11,377 nt of DNA from JAGVPT01 sp963843065 (GCA_963843065.1 CAWJKX010000032.1:1-11377), one strand, 5' to 3'. Shown: positions 1 through 8,270, counted from the stretch's first letter. Notes: generated by a model from the letters alone, not told the origin. Numbers and translations are program-made.

Positions 1-696
1 CTCGGCCGGAGAGTGGGCGTCGGAGCCCAATGCGAGTGGTATCTTATACTCGTGAATAATTCTCAGGTACTGTTCGCTCGGGTACACTTCCTTGACCGGT
101 TTCCGCAGCCCTGACGTGTTGATCTCGACCGCCATGTCCGCCGACTTCACAACTTTGAAGACCTCCCGCAATACTTCTTCCATATTTTTCGAAGGGCGAT
201 GTCCGAACTTTTTGACGAGGTCGCAATGCCCGATAATGTCGAACAACTTCGCCGCCGCCGACCTTTTAATATGGCTATAATACTGGTCGTACACTTCGTC
301 GACATTTCGTTCTTCATATTTGTGGACGAACGTCGGATTATCGAACCCCCATTCGCCAAGATAGTGCACTGACCCGATAATATAATCAAACTCATGCTGA
401 GAATTAAACTCCTTCACCCAGTGTTCCGTCCCGGGGAAAAAGTCCCCTTCCAAGGCAAATTTCACGGCGATTCTATCCCGGTATTTCTCCTGCATTGCAA
501 GGACTTCCGGCTTGTATGTTTGGTGAAACTGCTCCATGGTCATCCTGTGCTGGATGTCGAAATCGTTCGGCATCGGCGAATGGTCGGAGCAGCCGATCTC
601 TTTGAGGTTCGCCGCCACCGCATGAACAATGTATTCTTCGAGAACACCGTCGGCGTGTTTACAGAGAAAGTTGTGTGTATGATAATCAACAAGCAT
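1..696 (-). CDS. hisJ: PHP-family histidinol-phosphatase-like protein, left copy (truncated by window edge)
   Basis: This is the left-arm copy of the gene at 10568-11365. It is open for exactly 232 codons, from ATG at 694-696 to base 1, and has no stop in the window. Compared with the complete 265-residue right copy it lacks the last 33 residues. It retains the PHP metal-binding motifs: DYHTH near residue 4, CSDHSP near 36, GSVH near 108, GHCD near 156 and GSDAHSP near 224. Differences from the right copy include F for S at residue 10 and Y for I at 210, plus several synonymous changes near the edge. The ATG overlaps the DUF2520 stop codon (TAATG), and a GGAAGG purine run lies 7 nt upstream. 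Histidinol phosphatase is the usual annotation, but no other his gene is nearby, so another phosphoester substrate is possible. Confidence 0.88.
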   Translation of the reverse strand, partial: MLVDYHTHNFLCKHADGVLEEYIVHAVAANLKEIGCSDHSPMPNDFDIQHRMTMEQFHQTYKPEVLAMQEKYRDRIAVKFALEGDFFPGTEHWVKEFNSQHEFDYIIGSVHYLGEWGFDNPTFVHKYEERNVDEVYDQYYSHIKRSAAAKLFDIIGHCDLVKKFGHRPSKNMEEVLREVFKVVKSADMAVEINTSGLRKPVKEVYPSEQYLRIIHEYKIPLALGSDAHSPAE

Positions 697-1538
697 TAGG
701 TAACCTTCCTTGACGCAACCTTTGATGTTTCCTTTGCAAGCGCGGAATACAATTGAGAGATATGTCTCAAGCCTTTCATTTTTAATTCTGCGCGGTGTCT
801 CTTCAACGTGTGAACGTCCCCGCGTGCAATTGGCCCGGTCAGCGCTGAAGCCGCCGAGTACTTTTTAACATTCATGAGACTCTGGTGAATAAGGGGCTCA
901 AAGATGGAAATTATTTTTCTTCGTGGCACATGAATGCGCTTTCCCAGTTCCTCAACAACGGAGAGGAGTGCGACAAAATAATTCGAGCTAAACACCGCTG
1001 CGACATGGTACAACCCCTTTTGTTGAGACGACAAAACAAATGAACGGGCAGCAAAATCATGTATGATGCGCCTCGCTGCTGCTATTGCTTTTTTGTCCCC
1101 TTCAATCCCAATCCAGATATCCTTGAAGAGCCCGGAGGTTATGTTGGATTTGGGAAATGTTTGTATTGGATGAAAAGAACCGACCGTTGCCCCTCTCCGT
1201 TGTAACGGTGAAAGGACTTTGGATGATAACGCACCCGAAGTATGAAAGATGATCGAGCGGGAAAAATCTTCATGCCAACGAGAGAGAATGTGCACGACAT
1301 TTTTAATTTCGTCATCCGGGACAGCGATGAAAATAATCCCCTCTACAGGGAGTTGGTGCGTTGAACTCAGCTTTGCGTGCGGAGCGCAAACCTTCTCTCC
1401 GAGGGTCCTCGCAGATTTTCCGTTCTTGCTCAGGACAACCCGCAGTGGATATTTTTTCTCCCTGAGGGCAAGCGCAAGTGCACTTCCGACAGAACCCGCA
1501 CCTATAATGGCAACTGAAAATTTCTTTTTTGCTCTCAA
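696..1538 (-). CDS. Rossmann-fold / DUF2520 NAD(P)-binding protein, left copy (intact)
   Basis: A predicted cytoplasmic dinucleotide-binding protein of about 280 residues. It has an N-terminal Rossmann domain with the glycine loop GAGSVG at residues 13-18, AVPDDEI near 72, HTSGAL near 99 and GSFHPIQTFP near 120. A helical C-terminal DUF2520-type domain follows from about residue 145. The family resembles F420-dependent or ketopantoate reductase-like oxidoreductases, but its reaction is not established. I chose the TTG start at 1538: it overlaps the MEMO stop by 4 nt (TTGA) and has GGAAG five bases upstream. The frame stays open to 1613, and a GTG at 1550 is an alternative without a ribosome site. 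The gene ends at TAA 696-698, one base into the phosphatase ATG. It differs from the right copy at about 18 of the first 235 residues, mostly conservatively. Confidence 0.85.
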   Translation of the reverse strand: MRAKKKFSVAIIGAGSVGSALALALREKKYPLRVVLSKNGKSARTLGEKVCAPHAKLSSTHQLPVEGIIFIAVPDDEIKNVVHILSRWHEDFSRSIIFHTSGALSSKVLSPLQRRGATVGSFHPIQTFPKSNITSGLFKDIWIGIEGDKKAIAAARRIIHDFAARSFVLSSQQKGLYHVAAVFSSNYFVALLSVVEELGKRIHVPRRKIISIFEPLIHQSLMNVKKYSAASALTGPIARGDVHTLKRHRAELKMKGLRHISQLYSALAKETSKVASRKVT

Positions 1539-2371
1539 TGAGTCTTCCACAGGGCTGCCGATACATATCCAACGACACGTTCGGTGTCGCCCGATACGTC
1601 CCCGGAATTGCAAGAATCCAACACTTCACAATAATCGGCGCCAGCTTTCTTTGCAGCATGGAGAACTGCCACGATGGGCCCGCCCCCGCATGCTTCCGTT
1701 CGATCGGCTTCTAAATCCGACATCAACGCCTGGTCATTCAACTCTTGAATCGAAGCGATTGCGACCGCATCAAGTTTCCGTGCAACATCCGAAGAATAAT
1801 AATGAGACAAATCAGAGCTGGCAACGAGAAATATTCCGCGGTCTTTTGCCAACTCAGCAAGGGCAGCCCCCAATCCCTCGCAATAGTTGCGCTTTTGATC
1901 TCCCATCACGATAGGAAGAATCTTCAAATTGTGCACGGCAAACTGTAAAAAAGGAAGCTGCACTTCCAGCGAGTGCTCCGCTTTGTGTCCGACAAGAGAA
2001 CTTTGCAGCGCTGGATATTTTTTCAATAATTCGCTGCGCAATTCTGCATCAACCTCAACGGACCCAAGCGGCGTTTTGAAACTCGCGCCGGAAAAGACTG
2101 AAATGCCGTCGAAATATTCCCTGTGGCTCGGTCCGACAAGAACCACGGTGCTGATGTGTCTGTTCTTCAAGAGCGCAAAGGCGCGGGCGGCAGTGCGACC
2201 GGAATAGAGATAGCCGGCATGCGGCACAACAATACCCACAAGAGTACCGAGCTTTGGCGCGGGTGCTGTTTCCGCCATAAGCGATTCAACAGCATCTCGG
2301 AGTTCCTGCTCATGTTCCGGGTAAAACATCCCTGCAACGACGGGCGGCCGGGCATACAACTCTTCATTCAT
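1535..2371 (-). CDS. amrB: AmmeMemoRadiSam system protein B (MEMO1 family), left copy (intact)
   Basis: A 278-residue MEMO-family protein, full length for the family. Motifs in order are PPVVAGMFYP (9-18), VPHAGYLYSG (49-58), GPSH (80-83), EHSLEVQLPF (132-141), SSDLSHY (185-191) and EACGGGPI (226-233). H51, H83, H190 and C228 correspond to the conserved His and Cys residues around the metal-binding pocket of human MEMO1, which is structurally related to extradiol dioxygenases. The bacterial reaction is not known with certainty. The ATG overlaps the AMMECR1 stop by 4 nt (ATGA) and no separate ribosome site is visible, so translation is probably coupled. This is the only intact MEMO copy in the window. 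The right copy carries two frameshifts. Confidence 0.93.
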   Translation of the reverse strand: MNEELYARPPVVAGMFYPEHEQELRDAVESLMAETAPAPKLGTLVGIVVPHAGYLYSGRTAARAFALLKNRHISTVVLVGPSHREYFDGISVFSGASFKTPLGSVEVDAELRSELLKKYPALQSSLVGHKAEHSLEVQLPFLQFAVHNLKILPIVMGDQKRNYCEGLGAALAELAKDRGIFLVASSDLSHYYSSDVARKLDAVAIASIQELNDQALMSDLEADRTEACGGGPIVAVLHAAKKAGADYCEVLDSCNSGDVSGDTERVVGYVSAALWKTH

Positions 2372-2934
2372 AACGGCTTTTGTTCAATAATTTCCGCAGA
2401 AAAAATGTAGATATTTGTTTCGGCGTGCTTCCATTGATCCCGCGGCAATCCTGCCTTCACGCATGTTTCTTCCAGAAACCGAATCGTATTCCATCGATAT
2501 TTCACTGCGACTTGCGGAAGCAATAGTCCGCGATACATGCCGGCAACGATGAATAACCCATGCTTACCAACCTGAATTTCCTCTATCGATGAGATTTCTC
2601 GTAGAGGCGAGAGAACAGAAATCTCTACTTGAATATCGTCCAGCTCATTTTTAGTAACTGCTGGGAAGCGCGGGTCTTCCGTAGCGGAACGCCCGGCAAG
2701 TTGAGAGACCGTCTCGGCGAGCGAGGTTTCTGATACGATTAGGCCTAGGCATCCGCGCAATTCTCCGTTATTGTAGAGCGAAACAAACGCACCCGCCGGT
2801 TGAGAGAGTATGCTCTCGGGATTAAAGCTCTTTGGTTTCTCCTGCGATTGTTCGTCATCTTCCCCGCGGATAGTACGCCGAATTGATCTCCACGCGATGT
2901 CCATCAATTCTTTCTGTTCGGCCGGACTTAGCAT
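2368..2934 (-). CDS. amrA: AmmeMemoRadiSam system protein A (AMMECR1 family), left copy
   Basis: A 188-residue single-domain AMMECR1 protein. The diagnostic LRGCLG motif is at residues 59-64, preceded by a strand-forming GAFVSLYNNGE stretch and followed by the AMMECR1 core with SATEDPRF, LDDIQVEISVLSP and GLLLPQVAV. The family occurs in all domains of life. In bacteria it is commonly encoded with MEMO and a radical SAM protein, and its molecular function is unresolved. It is the first gene of the overlapping cluster AMMECR1-MEMO-DUF2520-phosphatase. It lies behind the lipoprotein terminator and has its own candidate promoter at 2964-2992. The N-terminus (residues 20-33) and the last residues differ from the right copy, while the core is nearly identical. 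Confidence 0.93.
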   Translation of the reverse strand: MLSPAEQKELMDIAWRSIRRTIRGEDDEQSQEKPKSFNPESILSQPAGAFVSLYNNGELRGCLGLIVSETSLAETVSQLAGRSATEDPRFPAVTKNELDDIQVEISVLSPLREISSIEEIQVGKHGLFIVAGMYRGLLLPQVAVKYRWNTIRFLEETCVKAGLPRDQWKHAETNIYIFSAEIIEQKPL

Positions 2935-2963
2935 GAGAGGTTTTCCTCAAAAATTTCTACAGG

Positions 2964-2992
2964 AAAATAGCGATTTAATAAATCAGTTTCAA
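2964..2992 (-). promoter_or_regulatory. Candidate promoter for the AMMECR1 operon, left arm
   Basis: Read on the minus strand, TTGAAA (2987-2992) is followed by a 17-nt spacer and TATTTT (2964-2969), about 30 nt before the AMMECR1 start at 2934. The boxes and the 17-nt spacing are identical in the right arm, while some spacer bases differ. It resembles a sigma-70 type promoter. It lies directly downstream of the lipoprotein terminator, where a new promoter would be needed. It is a pattern match only, and a Bacteroidota-type sigma factor would use somewhat different boxes. Confidence 0.45.
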
Positions 2993-3009
2993 CAAACCAA
3001 CTGCCTCAG

Positions 3010-3045
3010 AAAAAAAAGCCCCGAACTCTGTATTGAATTCGGGGC
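3010..3045 (-). terminator. Rho-independent terminator of the lipoprotein gene, left arm
   Basis: On the minus strand an 11-bp stem begins with GCCCCGAA and closes with TTCGGGGC. It has a 6-nt loop and one G-T wobble, and is followed by eight T residues. It lies 24 nt past the lipoprotein stop at 3069. The right arm has the same structure. Confidence 0.92.
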
Positions 3046-3068
3046 ATAATGACTTTTAACTTTGCGTA

Positions 3069-4106
3069 CTATTTTATCTTGAGGCTTGCTACGGCTTTTT
3101 CAAAAACCGGAACGTAATCATCGGCCATCGGTTGATACCACGTAACAACCAAACGATAGACTTTATCATCTTTCACGACAAAGTATGCTCGTCCTTCGAC
3201 TTTTGGCTCCGGTGTGTATGTCAAATATTTTGCATCGTGCCCGTCGATCTTCGTATCTTTCGTTGATTTCGGCTTGAACTTGCCCTTATTTTGGTCGAAC
3301 ACTTTGTCCACGGTCAATTTCTTTGCCGGTAAAACATCTATTTGGATCGCACAGTCCTGCCGGATTTTATGGTGGATGTTCATCGAGAAAATTGTCTCCC
3401 CTTTCTTAGCGGGGAAGGCATATTCAAAATTGTCGGGATATTGGATCTCGAAGAATTCACCGGGATACTTCGTCCATTCAGCAGACGGCTTGGATTCATC
3501 GACCTTCGAAACAGCGACTTTCGGCTTCGGGAGTTTGACCGAACTCAACACCGTATCAAACACGGCGGCATAGAGGTCGTAATCTTCGTTGAAGCCGGCA
3601 AGGTTGACATAATAAAACACGCTGTCCCGCACTGTAACAAGTCTCCGCCCGTAAATCGTAACGCCCTTGCTGATCTTCGACGAGTAGGAAATCTCCTGGC
3701 TGGGTTCTTTTCCAAGCGTTGTTTGTTGTCCCCCGCTAATCACTCCGATGCCGGAAAGTTTATCCTTCGTCTGTGCGACGTACGCATCGATGGTTGTTAC
3801 ACCCGCCGTGGCAAAATTCTCAAAGCCAAATAGAATTTCAACCCCGTTCTTCCCGCCGCTCGAAGGGTCAAAAAACCATGTGGCGGCTTCCTGGGAAGAG
3901 TATATCTTGATCTGATTGGTTTCCGCATTCACCAACCACCCTTTCGGGTACTGCAATTCGAACCCGTAGAACGGGTCCTGGTACAGATCCCATTCTTTGA
4001 CCACCGGCGCCTGCGGCTTACTGCATGAAGAAAACATCAATGCGAGGAGGGCAAGCACAGCGGCAAGTAGATTCATCGGCAGAATCGAATGCTTAGACAA
4101 ATGCAT
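3069..4106 (-). CDS. PsbP-like two-domain lipoprotein, left copy
   Basis: A predicted envelope lipoprotein of 345 residues. A basic N-terminus and a hydrophobic stretch (about 14-25) end in FSSC, putting the likely lipidated cysteine at residue 28. Two similar domains follow. The first (about 46-192) opens with FYGFELQYPKGW and closes with FDTVLSSVKL. The second (about 214-345) opens with GEFFEIQYPDNF and closes with FEKAVASLKIK. This pattern matches PsbP/DUF1795-like domains, small alpha-beta folds found in many secreted bacterial proteins of unknown role. Translation starts at ATG 4104-4106 behind AAAGGTG. It is probably transcribed with the TPR gene 65 nt upstream and ends at the terminator 3010-3045. 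Its signal peptide is the part that differs most from the right copy. Confidence 0.88.
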   Translation of the reverse strand: MHLSKHSILPMNLLAAVLALLALMFSSCSKPQAPVVKEWDLYQDPFYGFELQYPKGWLVNAETNQIKIYSSQEAATWFFDPSSGGKNGVEILFGFENFATAGVTTIDAYVAQTKDKLSGIGVISGGQQTTLGKEPSQEISYSSKISKGVTIYGRRLVTVRDSVFYYVNLAGFNEDYDLYAAVFDTVLSSVKLPKPKVAVSKVDESKPSAEWTKYPGEFFEIQYPDNFEYAFPAKKGETIFSMNIHHKIRQDCAIQIDVLPAKKLTVDKVFDQNKGKFKPKSTKDTKIDGHDAKYLTYTPEPKVEGRAYFVVKDDKVYRLVVTWYQPMADDYVPVFEKAVASLKIK

Positions 4107-4171
4107 AGTTCACCTTTACTGTAATGGTTTGATATGATGACTTGAATGAAATAAAGACTATGCGGTTCAAC

Positions 4172-5487
4172 TTACCCCCCTTCAAGCTGCTTCAGTTCCT
4201 TATTTGCTGCCGCGTTTTTCGGGTCAATCTTCAGAACAACCTTGTATTCATCGATTGCTTTTTGCTTAATAGCCTGGGCTTCATCCACGGTAATTTGCGT
4301 ATTCCCGAGCGAAAGGGCGTACGACTGTGCCAGCCATAAATGGGCTTCGACATCTTTCTTATCTTTCGGCTCGTACGTTATTGCCTTTTTCAAATTCTCG
4401 ATCGCGGGAGGATAATGTTTCGACAAAAGTTCGATCAATCCTATAAATTTGTTAGCCTCAAGAAGCTGCGCCCCGTATTTTTCCTCCTTCGATTTTCCCT
4501 CATTCGCATCGACCTTGATAGTATCGATGATCGAAATAACGAGCGCATATTGTTTCTCGGCAATGTTGAGCGAGTCGAGCAAGTAATAACATTTTGCAAG
4601 GTAGAGATATGCCTGGAAAAAGTCGGGACGCAGATCGATTACTTTCTGCATCATTGTTTTCGCTGTGTCGTATTTTCCTACCACCATGTAGCAGACACCG
4701 CCGTTTACGAGCGCCCCGACGTTCTTAGGATCACTTTTCAACTTTCTGTCGTATTGGTTTGCCGCCTTGTCATACATCTTTTTGGCCATGTAGAGCGGCG
4801 CAAGATCTGCAGCACATTCTGTCGACACTGAATCCAAGGCGATCGCCCTTTCAAAATTAACGATCGCATTGTCGACATCTTTTAATTTTACATATGAACG
4901 CCCTATACGGACGTAGTCCTCAGCGACGAGAGAGTCTTTCGGAAGAACTCTATACGCGTCAACTGCCTTTTGAAAATCCCCGCATTCGTATTCCGAGCGT
5001 GCGAGCATCGGTTTCAAATGGTACACTTTCGGGTTGAGCGTCATGGCTTGTTCGAGAACAGGGAGCGCGTCTTTATAAAATTTGCCGCCATACAACGCTT
5101 TCCGGCATATTCATCGGAATGCAACAGGATTATCTTCTTCTTTAACGCGACATATTTTGCAAAAAAGAGGGCCGACTCGCGCCATAATTTTGCGCGGTAA
5201 AAAATATTGGCAACATCGAAGACATAAAGGTCGTTCGTGGGGTCAAGATTGATCGCTGCCTCAAATTCTTTGACGCATTCATTATATTGCCTGTTTTTAT
5301 AGTATGCTTTCCCAAGCTTGTACCGGATAACAGCAAACGTCGAATCGAGTTCAGCTGCCTTTTGATAATTAGAAATTGCAAGCACGGCAATGTTTTGCCT
5401 GCCGTACGCTTCTGCCAAGACCGATATAGACATCCGGTAAATTCTCATTTAATTCTTTCGCTTTTGAGAAGTATACGATTGCTTTAT
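4172..5487 (-). pseudogene. TPR-repeat protein, left copy: 5'-truncated and frameshifted
   Basis: This gene encodes tandem tetratricopeptide repeats, helical protein-interaction modules, ending in LEGG at TAA 4172-4174. The last 308 codons (up to 5095) are open and about 97% identical in protein to the right copy. Upstream, indels relative to the right arm or to the expected repeat shift the frame at about 5098-5106, 5117-5121, 5133-5141 and 5413-5419. The upstream frame 5448-5120 encodes residues matching YKLGKAYYKNRQYNECVKEF of the right copy. At 5487 the gene stops matching and the palindrome junction replaces its 5' end, so no start codon exists. No signal peptide is visible because the N-terminus is missing. 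The indels look more like sequence errors than selected mutations. Confidence 0.8.
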
Positions 5488-5781
5488 TTCGTGAAAGCTC
5501 GAGAAAGCCGCACCGCGCGTTCTTGAGACGAATTTCTATCTTGGTGAAGCGTATAACGTTTGAAGGGCATGAAGGATTCTGCAGAAGTCTATTTTTGCAG
5601 CGCGCCGTCGATATCAACGAAACATTTCTTCCGGCATGGTCTTCGCTTTGGACGCTTATGGTCAAGACCGGGCAATGGGACAAAGCGGCAAAAGTGTTTG
5701 CAGCGGCGACGAAGGTCGACAAGAATAGCCCGGCGGTTTCTCTCGCCTATGGGAACGCATACATTGATATAGATTCACTCG
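5488..5781. other. Asymmetric spacer at the palindrome centre
   Basis: This unpaired 294-nt segment separates the arms. It is not an independent element. On the plus strand it encodes TPR repeats that run straight into the right-arm TPR gene, so it is the upstream continuation of that gene. The mirror-image stretch is missing from the left copy. The left boundary is abrupt: coding sense on the minus strand ends at about 5488-5495 and plus-strand TPR sense begins at about 5495. No promoter, start codon, origin, transposase or strong hairpin is visible in it. Confidence 0.85.
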
Positions 5782-7092
5782 ATAAAGCAATCGTCTACTT
5801 CTCAAAAGCGAAAGAACTAAATGAGAATTTGCCGGAAGTCTATGTAGGTCTCGCCGAGGCATACGGCAGGCAAAACATTGTCGTTCTTGCAATCTCTAAT
5901 TATCAAAAGGCGGCTGAACTCGATTCGACGTCTGCCGTTATCCGGTACAAGCTTGGGAAAGCATACTATAAAAACCGGCAATATAACGAATGCGTCAAAG
6001 AATTTGAGACGGCAATCAATCTTGACCCCACGAATGACCTTTATGTGTTCGACGTTGCCGATATTTTTTATCGCGCAAAACTATGGCGCGAGTCGGCCCT
6101 GTTTTTTGCGAAATATGTCGCGTTAAAGAAAGATAATCCTGTCGCTACCGATGAATATGCCAAAAGCGCTGTACGGCGGCAAATTTTATAAAGACGCGCT
6201 CCCTGTTCTCGAACAGGCCATGACGCTCAACCCGAAAGCCTACGATTTGAAGCCGATGCTCGCACGCTCGGAATACGAATACGGGGATTATCAAAAGGCA
6301 GTCGACGCGTATAAAGTTCTTCCCAAAGACTCTCTCGTCGCTGAGGACTACGTCCGCCTCGGGCGTTCATATGTAAAATTAAAAGACGTCGACAATGCGA
6401 TCGTTAATTTCGAAAGGGCGATCGCCCTGGATTCAGTGTCGACAGAATGTGCTGCTGATCTTGCGCCGCTCTACATGGCCAAAAAGATGTATGACAAGGC
6501 GGCAAACCAATACGACAGAAAGTTGAAAAGTGATCCTAAGAACGTCGGTGCGCTCGTAAACGGCGGTGTCTGTTACATGGTGGTAGGAAAATACGACACT
6601 GCGAAAACAATGATGCAGAAAGTGATCGATCTGCGTCCCGACTTTTTCCAGGCCTATCTCTACCTTGCAAAATGTTATTACTTGCTCGACTCGCTCAACA
6701 TCGCCGAAAAACAATATGCGCTTGTTATTTCGATCATCGATACTATCAAAGTCGAAGCGAGTGAGGGAAAATCAAAGGAGGAGAAATACGGGGCGCAGCT
6801 TCTTGAGGCAAACAAATTTATAGGATTGATCGAACTTCTGTCGAAACATTATCCTCCTGCAATTGAGAATTTGAAAAAAGCAATAACGTACGAGCCAAAA
6901 GATAAAAAAGATGTCGAAGCCCATTTATGGCTGGCACAGTCGTACGCCCTTTCTCTCGGCAATACCCAAATTACTGTGGACGAAGCCCAGGCTATTAAAC
7001 AAAAAGCGATCGATGAATACAAGGTTGTTCTGAAGATTGACTCGAAGAACGCCACAGCGAATAAAGAGTTGAAACAGCTTGAAGGGGGATAA
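5495..7092 (+). pseudogene. TPR-repeat protein, right copy: 5'-truncated and frameshifted
   Basis: This is the longer copy of the TPR gene. It reads through three frames in the spacer: 5495-5560 (LETNFYLGEAYNV), 5563-5595 (KGMKDSAEVYF) and 5598 onward (QRAVDINETF). Removing an extra TG at 5561-5562 and another at 5596-5597 restores a canonical 34-residue repeat with L7, G8, Y11, A20, F24 and A27 in place. The third frame then runs to about 6164, where one extra A in AAAA (6162-6165) shifts it into the frame 6151-7092, ending LEGG. Repaired, about 530 residues of continuous TPR repeats are visible. The in-frame TGA at 5492-5494 and the palindrome junction cut off the true N-terminus. It is probably cotranscribed with the lipoprotein 63 nt downstream. 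Its partners are unknown. Confidence 0.8.
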
Positions 7093-7155
7093 ATTGAATC
7101 GAAGCCATTATTCCATTCATGTGCTCATGTCAAACAATTACAGTAAAGGTGAACT

Positions 7156-8193
7156 ATGCATTTTTCTAAGCAATCGATTCCGCCGATGAATCCGCTTGCC
7201 GCTGTGCTTGCCGTCCTCGCATTGATGTTTTCTTCATGCAGTAAACCGCAAGCGCCAGCAGTCAAAGAATGGGATCTGTACCAGGACCCGTTCTACGGGT
7301 TCGAATTGCAGTATCCGAAAGGATGGTTAGTGAATGCGGAAACCAATCGGATCAAAATCTACTCATCCCAGGAGGCCGCCACATGGTTCTTTGACCCTTC
7401 GAGCGGCGGAAAGAATGGGGTTGAAATCCTTTTTGGCTTTGAGAATTTTGCGACGGCGGGTGTAACGACCATCGATGCATACGTCGCACAGACGAAGGAT
7501 AAGCTCTCCGGCATCGGAGTGATTAGCGGAGGGCAACAAACAACTCTTGGAAAAGAACCTGGCCAGGAGATTTCCTATTCGTCGAAAATCAGCAAGAGCG
7601 TTACGATTTACGGGCGGAGGCTTATTACAGTGCGGGACAGCGTGTTTTATTATGTCAACCTTGCCGGCTTCAACGAAGATTACGACCTTTACGCCGCCGT
7701 GTTTGATACGGTGTTGAGTTCGGTAAAACTCCCGAAACCCAAAATTGCTGTCTCGAAGGTCGATGAGTCGAAGCCGTCTGCTGAATGGACGAAGTATCCC
7801 GGTGAATTCTTCGAGATCCAATATCCCGACAATTTTGAATACGCCTTCCCCGCAAAGAAAGGCGAGACCATCTTCTCGATGAACATCCACCATAAATTCC
7901 GGCAGGACTGTGCCATTCAAATAGATATTTTACCGGCGAAGAAATTGACCGTGGATAAAGTGTTCGACCAAAATAAGGGCAAGTTCAAGCCGAAATCAAC
8001 GAAAGATACGAAGATCGATGGGCTCGATGCAAAATATCTGACATACACACCGGAGCCAAAAGTCGAAGGCCGAGCATACTTTGTCGTAAAGGAGGATAAA
8101 GTCTATCGTTTGGTTGTTACATGGTATCAACCGATGGCTGATGATTACGTTCCGGCTTTTGAAAAAGCCATAGCGAGCCTCAAAATAAAATAG
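7156..8193 (+). CDS. PsbP-like two-domain lipoprotein, right copy
   Basis: A 345-residue lipoprotein, the mirror copy of 3069-4106. The hydrophobic signal segment ends at FSSC with C28 as the likely lipid anchor. Two PsbP-like domains span about 46-192 and 214-345; both open with an aromatic-rich F-x-Q-YP motif and both close with an (A/S)S(V/L)K helix. The start is ATG 7156 with AAAGGTG five to ten bases upstream, identical in both arms although the rest of the 63-nt intergenic gap differs. Substitutions from the left copy concentrate in the signal peptide (L3F, H6Q, L9P, L13P, L20V). The mature protein differs at few positions. Function is unknown; the TPR neighbour suggests an envelope complex, which is inference only. 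Confidence 0.88.
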   Translation: MHFSKQSIPPMNPLAAVLAVLALMFSSCSKPQAPAVKEWDLYQDPFYGFELQYPKGWLVNAETNRIKIYSSQEAATWFFDPSSGGKNGVEILFGFENFATAGVTTIDAYVAQTKDKLSGIGVISGGQQTTLGKEPGQEISYSSKISKSVTIYGRRLITVRDSVFYYVNLAGFNEDYDLYAAVFDTVLSSVKLPKPKIAVSKVDESKPSAEWTKYPGEFFEIQYPDNFEYAFPAKKGETIFSMNIHHKFRQDCAIQIDILPAKKLTVDKVFDQNKGKFKPKSTKDTKIDGLDAKYLTYTPEPKVEGRAYFVVKEDKVYRLVVTWYQPMADDYVPAFEKAIASLKIK

Positions 8194-8217
8194 AACAGCA
8201 AATTCAAAAATCATTAT

Positions 8218-8253
8218 GCCCCGAATTCAATACAGAGTTCGGGGCTTTTTTTT
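8218..8253 (+). terminator. Rho-independent terminator of the lipoprotein gene, right arm
   Basis: The stem pairs 8218-8228 with 8235-8245 (GCCCCGAATTC with GAGTTCGGGGC, one G-T wobble) around the loop AATACA. Eight T residues follow at 8246-8253. It begins 24 nt after the lipoprotein stop and sits between it and the AMMECR1 promoter. Confidence 0.93.
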
Positions 8254-8270
8254 CTGGGGCATTTGGTTTG

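Larger units (their letters stand above)
1..5487. repeat. Left arm of giant inverted repeat
   Basis: This arm is the reverse complement of the right arm (about 5782-11263). Paired positions add up to 11262-11269 all along: the phosphatase start at 696 pairs with 10568, the AMMECR1/MEMO junction at 2371 with 8892, the lipoprotein ends 3069 and 4106 with 8193 and 7156, and the TPR stop at 4172 with 7092. The small drift of the sum reflects short indels. Pairing is uninterrupted to 5487/5782. It may extend to 5495/5774 through a TTCAC match after three mismatches. The outer end is simply the window edge, inside a gene. Confidence 0.97.

Noticed and set aside
1249..1914. Long antisense open frames over MEMO and DUF2520 (also 9349-10014)
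   Set aside because: They are shadows of well-supported genes on the opposite strand. Their products have no recognisable domain, and their appearance in both arms follows from the duplication.
5488..5781. Replicated hairpin telomere or resolution site at the palindrome centre
   Set aside because: A telomere junction should be symmetric to the axis, with identical arms. Here the spacer is asymmetric coding sequence and the arms are diverged.
5523..6191. Open frame that could be annotated as a separate 222-residue TPR protein
   Set aside because: Its first 25 residues are out-of-frame translation of the spacer and its end is an out-of-frame tail after the extra A near 6164. It is a fragment of the single right-arm TPR gene.
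5495..7092. Periodic sequence in the TPR gene as a possible CRISPR or satellite array
   Set aside because: The periodicity is at the protein level (34-residue tetratricopeptide repeats). There are no conserved DNA repeats with unique spacers.
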